Notes: generated from the sequence alone by a model not told the origin. Counted from the stretch's first letter, positions 1-7,256 are shown. The stretch: 49,350 nucleotides of DNA from Rhodobacteraceae bacterium EhC02 (GCA_001650895.1 LXYH01000009.1:1-49350); one strand, 5' to 3'. Program-made: numbers and translations.

Positions 1-53
1 TGAAGGCTCCTGCGAGGATTATTTCCCGCATCTCTCCTGAGGGTACTGCCGGA

Positions 54-197
54 CTAATCCGAACCTGTCTCTGCTTGGACAATGACGTTTCCGCACACCA
101 CGCAAACGGGCCTCAGGTTGTCGAGGCTCTCGTGGTAACCGTGATTATTATAGTGATCGACGAATACGTCGATTTGTTGGGACCGGATGGTGCGACA
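54..197 (-). pseudogene. IS3-family transposase C-terminal remnant
   Basis: Read on the minus strand, this short open stretch encodes QQIDVFVDHYNNHGYHESLD followed by NLRP. That resembles the end of the integrase core of IS3-family OrfB proteins, which typically read FVEHYNHxRYHESLNNLTP. The frame is closed upstream by a TAG at 198-200 and ends at a TAG at 54-56. No start codon and no DDE residues remain, so it is a dead fragment. The following 198-375 stretch shows no gene I can recognise and is probably more decayed mobile DNA. The family call rests on one motif. Confidence 0.6.
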
Positions 198-375
198 CTA
201 GCATAGCACGGCTGCTCCGCCTTATTGTTGCTCACGGTTGGTTGTCGCCTGTTCACAACGCAACCTGTGTCATTCATCCAGATCGGCAGGGACAGAGGTG
301 GCTGCGCAAATCTGAACAGCTGGGATAAGTGGATTTTCCGCGCAACAGCAGCATGATGCTGCAAGCGAGGAGAAG

Positions 376-470
376 GGTGCTGTCAGACGAATTCGAACCA
401 GTCTCAGCTTGGACAGTGGCACTGCCCCTTATGCCGCGCCGAGACCGCGCCACTCGGCCAGAGCGGCGGC
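376..470 (-). mobile_element. IS6-family element remnant, 3' end only
   Basis: About 95 bp closely match the left end of the complete IS6-type element at 6155. The match includes the terminal sequence GTGTCAGACGAATTCGAACC and the last codons of the transposase (minus strand, ending LAEWRGLGAA and a TAA stop). The match stops at about 470, so only the terminal inverted repeat and C-terminal tail survive. Orientation is the same as in the complete copy. Scattered substitutions (for example cagtctcagctt against cagcctcaactt) show a related copy that diverged rather than a recent duplicate. Confidence 0.8.
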
Positions 471-518
471 CCGAACCGATGCCCTCGCCCGCATCATGGT
501 TCAGGCCATTCTCAAGGC

Positions 519-962
519 TCAGGTTCCCGGCCGGAAGGTCGCGCGCGTCAGCAAGGTCACGCCAGCCTCTTCGGCGGTATCGTAATAGGTGAACCCGGTG
601 CGGTTGGCCCGGCGGCCTTTCATCTTGACGGGAATGCCCGCGCTGGCCTCTGCCGCGTCGGCGTCGGGCACTTCAAAGCCAAGGTGGAACACGCCCTCAC
701 CCTTGGCATCCAGATGCAGCCGCTGCGGGCTGGGGTTGTGGTCGGGCTGGCAGAGTTGCAACTGGATATCGGGCAGGTTGCAGATGCGGTATTGCATGGA
801 CATGAAGCCTTCGGTGCTGGGCACCTGCAATTCCTCGTATTCGGTCAGCGGCGGATAGGCGACCCAAGGGCCGATGCCGATGGATTCGTAATATCTTTGG
901 GTCGCGTCGATATCATGCACGACGATGCAGATGTGATGCAGCTTGGAGAATACAGGGTTCAT
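519..962 (-). CDS. VOC family protein (glyoxalase/dioxygenase fold)
   Basis: A 147-residue protein of the vicinal oxygen chelate superfamily. The start MNPVFSKLHHICIVVHDID gives the usual first strand with a metal-ligand-type His near residues 9-10. A YYESIGIGPW helix-loop follows, and the second half repeats the pattern with GVFHLGFEVPD. VOC enzymes use a divalent metal to act on vicinal-oxygen substrates (lactoylglutathione lyase, methylmalonyl-CoA epimerase, dioxygenases); the reaction here cannot be assigned. The ATG at 960-962 was chosen because GGGAG lies just upstream. The frame stays open further upstream only as an overlap with the SDR gene. It is the last gene of the minus-strand operon, 5 nt after the SDR stop. 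Confidence 0.85.
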   Translation of the reverse strand: MNPVFSKLHHICIVVHDIDATQRYYESIGIGPWVAYPPLTEYEELQVPSTEGFMSMQYRICNLPDIQLQLCQPDHNPSPQRLHLDAKGEGVFHLGFEVPDADAAEASAGIPVKMKGRRANRTGFTYYDTAEEAGVTLLTRATFRPGT

Positions 963-967
963 ACCGA

Positions 968-1741
968 TCACTCCCTGACAGGAACGGTGTAATTCAGAAT
1001 GCGGCGCCCGCCATCGGGATAGATCGTCTCGCCGGTGATATAGGATGCATCGTCCGAGGCCAGGAAAGCCACCACACCCGCGACCTCTTCCGGCTCGCCC
1101 AAACGGCCAAGCGGCGTGCGGGCAAGGATGGCGTTCATGCCTGCGCGCTCGGTGAAGGCACCCTTGATGATCTCGGTCGCTATGGTGCCGGGGCCAACCC
1201 CACAAACACGGATGCCGTGGGGCGCGAAGGCTACGGCAGCGGTCGATGTGACCTGGTTCATCCCACCCTTGGAAATCGCATAGGTTGCCACATTGGGGTT
1301 CGCCAGCCCCGAGTTGATCGAGGACATGTTGATGATCACGCCGCCCTCGCCCTGGGCGATCATCGCCCGCGCTGCGGCCTGTGTGCCAAGGAATGCCCCC
1401 TTCAGGTTCACCCCCATCACACGGTCGAAGGTATCCGGCGACACGTCCAGAAAATCCATCACTGGGGCGATGCCTGCGTTGTTCACCATCACGTCGATCC
1501 GGCCAAAGGCCGAAACCGCCGCCGCGACCAGCGCATCGACCTGATCCTTGTCAGCCACATCGGTGACCACGGCCAAAACCGTCTCTGGCGTGCCGATCTC
1601 GGCTGCGGTGGCGTGCAGCCGGTCGGCGTTCACGTCCGCAATGACAACTTTTGCCCCTTCAGAGAGAAAGCGCACGGCGGTTGCCCGTCCGATGCCCTGC
1701 GCTCCGCCCGTGATGACGATGACCTTGCCGGAAAACCTCAT
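968..1741 (-). CDS. SDR family NAD(P)-dependent oxidoreductase
   Basis: A 257-residue classical short-chain dehydrogenase. It has the cofactor motif TGGAQGIG at 11-18, NNAG at 87-90, catalytic Ser141, and Tyr154/Lys158 in YAISK. The C-terminal SYITGETIYPDGG is typical of the FabG-like branch. Asp37 after the second strand (VVIADVNAD) suggests NAD(H) preference. It lies 11 nt downstream of the FAD oxidoreductase and 5 nt before the VOC gene, so it is almost certainly cotranscribed. In this setting it probably reduces or oxidises an aldehyde, ketone or alcohol made by the decarboxylase step; the substrate is not readable from sequence. Confidence 0.92.
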   Translation of the reverse strand: MRFSGKVIVITGGAQGIGRATAVRFLSEGAKVVIADVNADRLHATAAEIGTPETVLAVVTDVADKDQVDALVAAAVSAFGRIDVMVNNAGIAPVMDFLDVSPDTFDRVMGVNLKGAFLGTQAAARAMIAQGEGGVIINMSSINSGLANPNVATYAISKGGMNQVTSTAAVAFAPHGIRVCGVGPGTIATEIIKGAFTERAGMNAILARTPLGRLGEPEEVAGVVAFLASDDASYITGETIYPDGGRRILNYTVPVRE

Positions 1742-1752
1742 GTCCGTCTCCT

Positions 1753-2916
1753 TCAGTAGACAATGCTTTCGGGCAACGGCGTGCCCAATCGGATTCTGTG
1801 ATAGCCCAGTGGCGTCAGATCAAGGCTGACAAAGCCGCCGTGCAGGATGGTTTCTGCCACGCCCCGCCCGGCGGCGGGCGCGTGCATGACACCATGACCC
1901 GAAAACCCGGTGGACAACACAAGGTTCGTGATTTCATCATGCCGACCCACCACGCCGTTATGATCAAGGGCGTTAACCTCATAATGCCCGGCCCAAGCGC
2001 GATCCAGGCGCAGCTCCTCCATCGCCGGAATGCGGGTGGCCAAGGCGGGCCAGAACACCTCCTGCATCAATGCGTGATGCGGCTCAAAATCACCCGTGGC
2101 GTCGGGGTCGCTATCTGCAGGGGGCTGGATACCACCGATAAAGCCTTCACCTTCGGCGCGGATCCAGATGCCGGAACTGTCAAACAGCATGGGAAAGTTG
2201 GCCGCCTTCAGGGGCGCGCGGAAACTGAACACGCTGCGTTTGCGCGGGCTGACAGGCAGCGGTTGGTCAAGTTTGGCCATCAGCGCGCCCGAGGCGGCAC
2301 CCGCCGCCATGACACACCAGTCGCAGGGCAAACCATGACCGTCTGCCAGACGCACGGTCCGGATGCGGTCGCCCGCTACATCAAACCCCGTGACCTCGCC
2401 CGAAAGATAGCGCACGCCCAGATCCCTGGCCGCCCCGCGCACCAGCGACAGCAGGGACCAGGCGTCGAACCAGCCTTCGCCAGTGGCGCCGAAGGTGCCG
2501 ATCCCCACCCCCTCCGTCGAGATATAGGGGAAGCGATGCGCGATTTCGTCCGGGGTCAGGGCAATCACATCGGCCCCTTCCCCGCGCTGCATCGCGGCCC
2601 CTGCCCGGCTGTCGGCAACTGTGTCCGGGCCACCAAGGATAAGATAGCCGTTTTCGACATAGCCGATGTCAGCAGCCGGCCCGAAAACCTGCTTTATCCG
2701 GCGGAAGAAATCCACGCTGAAAAGGCTCATGTGGATGTTCACCGGCGTGCCGAACTGGGTGCGGATCGCGGCAGCCGACAGGGCGGTGGAGCAGAACCGA
2801 TAGGTCAGATCCTTTTCGACCACGGTAATATCTCCGGCGAAGCCTTGGCGACGCAGGAACCATGCGGCAAAACTGCCCATGATTGCCCCGCCGACAATGA
2901 CGATCTTTTCGCTCAT
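1753..2916 (-). CDS. FAD-dependent oxidoreductase, DAO family
   Basis: A 387-residue flavoprotein. It opens with a Rossmann dinucleotide-binding segment (KIVIVGGAIMGS, a variant GxGxxG around residues 9-14) and an acidic strand end (VVEKD). The C-terminal STGFSGHGVMHAPAAGR is typical of D-amino-acid oxidase, sarcosine oxidase and glycine oxidase relatives, which oxidise C-N bonds of amino acids or amines. The ATG at 2914-2916 overlaps the TGA of the upstream 43-codon ORF (ATGA), which indicates translational coupling. The frame could extend further upstream, but the Rossmann start fits this ATG. With the adjacent 2-oxoacid-decarboxylase-like subunits it may supply a 2-oxo acid from an amino acid; that is inference. 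Confidence 0.88.
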   Translation of the reverse strand: MSEKIVIVGGAIMGSFAAWFLRRQGFAGDITVVEKDLTYRFCSTALSAAAIRTQFGTPVNIHMSLFSVDFFRRIKQVFGPAADIGYVENGYLILGGPDTVADSRAGAAMQRGEGADVIALTPDEIAHRFPYISTEGVGIGTFGATGEGWFDAWSLLSLVRGAARDLGVRYLSGEVTGFDVAGDRIRTVRLADGHGLPCDWCVMAAGAASGALMAKLDQPLPVSPRKRSVFSFRAPLKAANFPMLFDSSGIWIRAEGEGFIGGIQPPADSDPDATGDFEPHHALMQEVFWPALATRIPAMEELRLDRAWAGHYEVNALDHNGVVGRHDEITNLVLSTGFSGHGVMHAPAAGRGVAETILHGGFVSLDLTPLGYHRIRLGTPLPESIVY

Positions 2917-3044
2917 CCCCTCAACGCATCGTGATGGGATCGAGCGCGGCAAGCGGCCAAGCCTTGGCCTTGCAGGGAGCGGACAACGCGAAAGAGGCTT
3001 TTTCCCAACAGCTCGCCCTCAACCATGTTGTTGATCCATTCCAT
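2913..3044 (-). CDS. small hypothetical protein, 43 aa
   Basis: A 43-codon ORF fills most of the gap between the decarboxylase beta subunit and the FAD oxidoreductase. It starts MEWINNMVEGELLGKSLFRV and ends in a basic, His-containing tail (RARSHHDALRG). AGGGG precedes the ATG by about 6 nt, and its TGA overlaps the ATG of the FAD gene as ATGA. These two features argue for real translation, either as a small subunit or as a coupling leader peptide. I recognise no family. No membrane segment or cysteine pair suggests a cofactor site. Confidence 0.5.
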   Translation of the reverse strand: MEWINNMVEGELLGKSLFRVVRSLQGQGLAACRARSHHDALRG

Positions 3045-3059
3045 CCCGCGCCCCTGATC

Positions 3060-3656
3060 TCAGCAGGTGCCAAGCCCAAGATGGGCGCGAAAGCGGTTCT
3101 TGATGAACACCGCATCGCGGGGCGGCAGGGATCGCGGCAGGTTCTCGGCCTTGATCTTCAGCACGAACAGGCGTGGGCCGGTCGCGGATTCGCCCAAGCG
3201 TTTGACCAGATCATCCACCTCAGCAAGGGTGCGGCACTCGCCGGTTTCGGCAAAGCCCGCCGCCTCGGCTATCTTGTGCAGTGCAATGCCGCGCCCGGTA
3301 TGACTGGTCTGCATTCCGGTTTCGCCGAAATGCTGGTTGTCCAATACGATAATGTCCAGATTTCGCGGCGCGGCCACCGCAATCGTCGCCATCGACCCGA
3401 AAGCCATCAGCATCTCGCCATCGCCAGTGATGACCATCACGCGCTTGTCCGGTTGCGCCTGCGCCAGTCCCAGCCCGGTCAAGGCGGCCCCGCCCATCGC
3501 GCCCCAAAGGTAATAGTTGTCAGCGGTATCGCCCGCCGCATGTACGTCATAACTGGGCGAGCCAAGGCCCGTCACCACCAAAACCCCATCGCGCGCGGCC
3601 AGAAGCTTGACCACGGCGGCGCGCCGATCCATCGCCGTATCCATCCCGCCTACCAT
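3060..3656 (-). CDS. thiamine-diphosphate decarboxylase, beta subunit (C-terminal TPP domain)
   Basis: A 198-residue protein matching the pyrophosphate-binding domain of ThDP enzymes, in the split-subunit layout of sulfopyruvate decarboxylase ComE and phosphonopyruvate-decarboxylase-like proteins. The Mg/ThDP motif is visible as GDGE at 78-81 with the distal Asn-containing DNQHFGETG starting at 106. Its start overlaps the end of the alpha subunit gene by 7 nt, so the two are coupled and probably form one active site at their interface. Expected chemistry is non-oxidative decarboxylation of a 2-oxo acid to an aldehyde. The true substrate (sulfopyruvate, phosphonopyruvate or another) cannot be told. 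Confidence 0.88.
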   Translation of the reverse strand: MVGGMDTAMDRRAAVVKLLAARDGVLVVTGLGSPSYDVHAAGDTADNYYLWGAMGGAALTGLGLAQAQPDKRVMVITGDGEMLMAFGSMATIAVAAPRNLDIIVLDNQHFGETGMQTSHTGRGIALHKIAEAAGFAETGECRTLAEVDDLVKRLGESATGPRLFVLKIKAENLPRSLPPRDAVFIKNRFRAHLGLGTC

Positions 3657-4204
3657 TTCTTTTTGTCCAGAAGCCGTTGCCCGATCAGAACCGCGATTTG
3701 CTGATCGGCATCAAATGCCATAACAGCCGCCTGCGAGACGATCTCCACCAGATCTTCGCCAGTTTCGGCGCGCATGACAGTGACGCCGATGGCTTTCAGC
3801 GAGGCCTCGGTGGCCTGTCCTATGGGCACTTGCCACGGGTTGAACTCTGCCCATTCGCCGCGCATCGTTACCAGCATCAGCAAGGGCGTGCGGGTTTGTA
3901 CCGGCAGTGACAGCATGTTGATGCAATTGCCCACGCCCGACGACTGCATCAGCACGACGGAACGCTGACCGCCCAGCCATGCGCCGGTGGCAATGGCGAT
4001 GCCTTCCTCTTCGGTGGTCAGCACATTGGTCTTGATCTCGGGGTCGGCGTTGAACAGCCGGATCAGTGTGGAATGCCCGGCATCGGGCACATAGGACATC
4101 TGATGGATGCCGGCCGCCTTCAGCACGTCAAACAGTTCAAGCGGCCAGTCCTGGGCCAGATCACGGGGCTTGTCCCCTGACGATATCGTTTCGGCGACTG
4201 TCAT
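3650..4204 (-). CDS. thiamine-diphosphate decarboxylase, alpha subunit (N-terminal PYR domain)
   Basis: A 184-residue partner carrying the pyrimidine-binding domain. YVPDAGHSTLIRLF is followed by TTEEEGIAIATGAWLGG, whose glutamates at 65-67 include the residue expected to activate the ThDP aminopyrimidine. QSSGVGNCINML follows. The length fits ComD-type alpha subunits, where one ThDP enzyme is split into two genes. It is the first gene of the operon and starts 100 bp from the divergent LysR gene, which probably controls it. The downstream beta gene overlaps by 7 nt. Confidence 0.88.
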   Translation of the reverse strand: MTVAETISSGDKPRDLAQDWPLELFDVLKAAGIHQMSYVPDAGHSTLIRLFNADPEIKTNVLTTEEEGIAIATGAWLGGQRSVVLMQSSGVGNCINMLSLPVQTRTPLLMLVTMRGEWAEFNPWQVPIGQATEASLKAIGVTVMRAETGEDLVEIVSQAAVMAFDADQQIAVLIGQRLLDKKKW

Positions 4205-4304
4205 TGCACGTCTCCCGGTGCCGCAGGTTTGGCCCTCTATAGCCTTATCAAGCCGTGCTTAGGTCGGCCCTTTTTGTAGAACAGATATAACGATATTGTA
4301 TAGC
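4205..4304. promoter_or_regulatory. divergent promoter region, decarboxylase operon / lysR
   Basis: A 100-bp spacer separates the divergent alpha-subunit and lysR starts, the usual layout for a LysR regulator and its target operon. The stretch from 4285 to 4303 is AT-rich in an otherwise GC-rich sequence. It contains ACGATATTGT at 4290-4299, an 8-of-10 dyad ending 5 nt before the lysR ATG. There is no Shine-Dalgarno in front of that ATG, so lysR may be translated from a short or leaderless transcript. The operator assignment is inference. Confidence 0.45.
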
Positions 4305-5228
4305 ATGGAACTTTCACAGCTTCGCACCCTGATTCATGTCGCCGAACTGGGCAGCCTGTCCAAGGCGGCAGACCGGCTACACATCGCGCAACCCGCTCTG
4401 AGCCGTCCGATCCGCCTGCTGGAGGCGGAACTGGGCGTGCGTCTGCTTGACCGCCATGGGCGCGGCATGACTGTCACCGATCATGGGCAAGAGGTGTTGC
4501 GCCATGCCTTGCGCGTCATGGCCGAGCTTGAGGAAATCCGCGCCTCGGTCAGCGATGAGGATGCGCCCTTGCGCGGCCATGTCTCGATCGGGATGCCGCC
4601 CACGGTGGCTGACATCCTGTCCGAACCGCTTGTCGCCGCCTTCCGAGAGACACATCCCGATGCGACGTTGCGCATTGTCAGCGCCTATTCCAGCTACCTG
4701 ATGGATTGGATGCACCGCGGCGAAATTGACGCGGCCATCCTTTATGATCCGAAATCCGCGCGCACATTGCGGGTGCAGCCTCTGCTGGAAGAGGTGCTTT
4801 TCCTAATCGGTCCTCCCGGTTCCGGCCTGTCGCAGGACGTTCCAGTAGATTTCAGAGAACTGGACGGCGTGCAGCTCCTGTTGCCCAGCAAAGGCCATGG
4901 CCTGCGCGCAATCCTTGATAAATGCGCAGAGCAGTGCGACTTCGCCCTGAGTGTTCCGGTCGAAGCGGACAGCTATTCCACGCTGAAATCTTTGGTGCGC
5001 GCCGGGCATGGATCGACCATCCTGCCCAAGGCCCCGATCCACCGCGATCTGGCGGCAGGAGAGCTCTGCGCTGCGCCCTTGCACAACCCGGTTCCCATGC
5101 GGCGGCTGATCCTGTCTTTACCGGCAGACCGCCCCGTTTCCCGATTGGCGCGGTTTGCCGGACAGATCATCGCGTCGAATGTGGCGGGGATGGTTGAAAA
5201 GGGGGTTTGGCCGGGGAGGCTAGGCTGA
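4305..5228 (+). CDS. LysR-family transcriptional regulator
   Basis: A 307-residue LTTR. The N-terminal winged helix-turn-helix reads MELSQLRTLIHVAELGSLSK and continues AADRLHIAQPALSRPIRLLEAELGVRLLDR, with the canonical A-x-x-L-x-x-x-Q-P-A-x-S core. A periplasmic-binding-like effector domain (about 90-300) follows, including GHVSIGMPPTVADIL and LVRAGHGSTILPK. An in-frame TTG lies 9 nt upstream, but the ATG at 4305 gives the standard LTTR start. It is divergent from the decarboxylase operon and is its likely activator, sensing a pathway substrate or intermediate. Confidence 0.93.
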   Translation: MELSQLRTLIHVAELGSLSKAADRLHIAQPALSRPIRLLEAELGVRLLDRHGRGMTVTDHGQEVLRHALRVMAELEEIRASVSDEDAPLRGHVSIGMPPTVADILSEPLVAAFRETHPDATLRIVSAYSSYLMDWMHRGEIDAAILYDPKSARTLRVQPLLEEVLFLIGPPGSGLSQDVPVDFRELDGVQLLLPSKGHGLRAILDKCAEQCDFALSVPVEADSYSTLKSLVRAGHGSTILPKAPIHRDLAAGELCAAPLHNPVPMRRLILSLPADRPVSRLARFAGQIIASNVAGMVEKGVWPGRLG

Positions 5229-5437
5229 TGATATCAAGCAAGATTTTTAGGGGGCTGAACAGGCAGCGTTGGGTCTTCCCGTAAAGCCAGGCGACCGCCG
5301 TACTCGTCTTAGATCGGCTTTGAACGCTCTATCCACCCAGCAAATCGCTTGATCAGCGGCCAAACGCAGGCGATCCTGCTAAAAAGCGGCAAGCTAATTG
5401 GGGCATGTCGGTTGTTAAGAATATGAAAAGGCTGGAA

Positions 5438-6115
5438 ATGGATCTTGATCAGGCAATGCGGGAACGTCGCTCTATTCGTGGATTTTCCGACCGGCCCGTT
5501 TCACGAGAAATGTTGGAAGAAATTATCGCCCTAGCAAACCGCGCCCCATCTTCGATGAACACGCAGCCTTGGCACCTTCACGTCCTGACCGGAGAACCTC
5601 TTGAACAGGTGCGCCGGGGTAATACCGAACGGATGCTGGGCGGTGTACCCCCGAGCCGCGAGATAGAGGATTATGCGGCCTACGAGGGCGAGCATCGCAA
5701 ACGGCAAATCGACATTGCCGTGCAATTGTTCGAAGCCATGGGGATCGAACGTCACGATGCAGAACGCAGGCAAGACTGGGTTATGCGCGGGTTTCGTCAA
5801 TTTGACGCGCCGGTATCTGTCGTTGTCTGTTTTGACAGGGTCCTTCTGAACAATACAATCGCTCATTTTGACACTGGCGCTATGACTTATGGCTTGGTGC
5901 TGGCCGCATGGAGCCGTGGGCTTGGCGCCGTGATCAACGGTCAGGGCATCATGCAAAGCCCTGTGGTGAGAGAGATCGCGAATATCCCCGAGGATCAGGT
6001 GATACTGACCTGCGTGGCGCTTGGTTGGCCGGATGAAGAGTTCGTAGCTAATTCCGTAATTTCAAGGCGGCGCGCGGTCGACAACGTCACCCGCTTTCTG
6101 GGTTTCGAAAAGTAA
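5438..6115 (+). CDS. nitroreductase family protein
   Basis: A flavin-dependent nitroreductase-fold protein of 225 residues from this start. It shows AMRERRSIRGF near the N terminus (FMN phosphate-binding RRSxR), the ANRAPSSMNTQPW motif, and the C-terminal VILTCVALGWPDEE typical of the family. These proteins use FMN and NAD(P)H to reduce nitro, quinone or enone groups. The ATG at 5438 has AAAAGG about 6 nt upstream; in-frame ATGs at 5405 and 5423 are possible but have poorer ribosome sites. The 209-bp spacer before it shows nothing recognisable. It sits between lysR and the IS6 element and could belong to the same mobile cargo. Confidence 0.87.
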   Translation: MDLDQAMRERRSIRGFSDRPVSREMLEEIIALANRAPSSMNTQPWHLHVLTGEPLEQVRRGNTERMLGGVPPSREIEDYAAYEGEHRKRQIDIAVQLFEAMGIERHDAERRQDWVMRGFRQFDAPVSVVVCFDRVLLNNTIAHFDTGAMTYGLVLAAWSRGLGAVINGQGIMQSPVVREIANIPEDQVILTCVALGWPDEEFVANSVISRRRAVDNVTRFLGFEK

Positions 6116-6154
6116 GAATCTGCCGCAAGGTCTGTTCAAGGCTAGGTTTCAGAT

Positions 6155-6971
6155 GGTGGTGTCAGACGAATTCGAACCAGCCTCAACTTGGACAGTAACA
6201 CTGCCCCTTATGCCGCGCCGAGGCCGCGCCACTCGGCCAAGGCGGCGGCGCGGTTGAACTTGAAATTGTCGCGCGAGTAGAGGTGGCGTTCCTGGTTGAA
6301 GTGGTTGTGAACCGAAGAGTGGACAGCGGCGAATTTCTGCAAACATCGCATCTGTCGAAAGCGTAGCATCGCACGTTCACGTCGTCGAAACGGCAGGTGG
6401 GAGTTCTCCGCCCGATTGTTCAACCAGCGACCCGTTTCCTGCTTCAAGATGTTGCCAACGGCCTTCATAGCCGCTCCATACGACCGGAGCTTATCCGTCA
6501 CCAGCACTTGCGGCTGACCATAACGCTTCATTGATTTTCTGAGGAATTTCAATGCAGCCTTACGATCCCGGCGCCTGGTAACGTAACTTTCCAGTACTTC
6601 GCCTTCGTGGTCCACGGCGCGCCAGAGATAGTGCGTCTCGCCGTTGATCTTCACAAAAACCTCATCCAGATTCCAATGCCAGTTCGACCATGCACGCATT
6701 CGGTTGATCCGGTTTCGCCGGATCTCGGCAGTGAACATCGGACTAATCTGTTCAACCAGAACCGCACGGTCTCGTGGCTGACGTCGATCCCCCGCTCATG
6801 CAGAAGATCCTCGACATTGCGCAACGAAAGCGGGAACCGCACGTACAGCATCACAGCCAGACGGATAATTTCGGGAGAGGTCTTGAAGTACCGGAAGGGG
6901 CTAGGTTTTGTCATCGATGAAGGCTAGCCACTCGCCCTGCCCGTCTCAAGCTGGTTTCTTCTGACAAGACC
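6155..6971 (-). mobile_element. IS6-family insertion sequence (IS26-like), complete ends
   Basis: An 817-bp element bounded by imperfect inverted repeats. The left end starts GGTGGTGTCAGACGAA and the right end, read inward on the minus strand, starts GGTCTTGTCAGAAGAAACC. It contains one transposase gene on the minus strand, broken by a frameshift. Length and terminal sequence fit the IS6 family (IS26 is 820 bp). No matching 8-bp direct repeats flank it. Its right end sits directly on a remnant of another IS6 copy (6972-7085), so it inserted into, or recombined with, that older element. Confidence 0.88.
6208..6914 (-). pseudogene. IS6-family transposase, frameshifted
   Basis: The N-terminal part (6914 downward) reads MTKPSPFRYFKTSPEIIRLA up to SHETVRFWLNR, the helix-turn-helix region. 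The catalytic part continues in another frame from MFTAEIRRNR at 6738 and contains the DDE residues in NLDEVFVKING, LVTDKLRSY and NRAENSHLP. The expected junction NRFGPMFAAEIRR shows that one nucleotide is missing near 6739 (TTAGTCCGATG where TTAGTCCCGATG would keep the frame). No slippery heptamer is present, and IS6 transposases are not known to need frameshifting, so I treat it as inactivated. A sequencing error is the alternative. Confidence 0.85.
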
Positions 6972-7085
6972 CAGGCGGATGATCTCAGGGCTGGTTTTGA
7001 AATACCGAAATGGGCTGCGTTTTTTCATCCGGCGAGGCTATGCAACCGCCATGCCCGTCTCAAGCTGGTTTCCTCTGACAAGACC
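6972..7085 (-). mobile_element. second IS6-family remnant, 5' end only
   Basis: On the minus strand this 114-bp stretch begins GGTCTTGTCAGAGGAAACC, the same terminal repeat as the neighbouring element. It then encodes MKKRSPFRYFKTSPEIIR, parallel to MTKPSPFRYFKTSPEIIR of the complete copy. It is cut off exactly where the complete element starts. Divergence outside the terminal repeat shows that it comes from a different IS6 member rather than a tandem duplication. It marks the former edge of an older insertion. Confidence 0.82.
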
Positions 7086-7256
7086 AGCCTGTGCAGATTC
7101 CGTTGGGTCGATACAGATCTCCACAAATGTAAGTCGACTCCATTCGCAAAACGGACCTGCGGTGACCATCCTGCAGACTTCAGGCTCAAGTTGCTTGTCA
7201 TGTGAAAAAATTCCATTCAGGATTGTGTCGAGCATTCATCTGTCGAGAGAAAACAC

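Larger units (their letters stand above)
376..7085. mobile_element. possible decayed IS6 pseudo-compound transposon
   Basis: IS6-family sequence lies at both edges of this interval in the same orientation: a 3'-end remnant on the left, and a complete frameshifted copy plus a 5'-end remnant on the right. Between them are the decarboxylase/FAD oxidase/SDR/VOC operon, its LysR regulator and a nitroreductase. IS6-family elements are known to move adjacent DNA as translocatable units and form pseudo-compound transposons in direct orientation. That the genes were actually carried in as a unit is inference. No 8-bp target duplication could be identified, because the left copy is truncated internally and the right boundary is nested. 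Confidence 0.4.

Noticed and set aside
963-1205. 81-codon upstream extension of the VOC gene frame
   Set aside because: It lies wholly inside the SDR gene in another frame, and the VOC fold begins at the internal ATG with its own ribosome site.
6735-6760. Programmed frameshift in the IS6 transposase
   Set aside because: No slippery run or downstream structure is present, and IS6-family elements normally encode the transposase in one frame.
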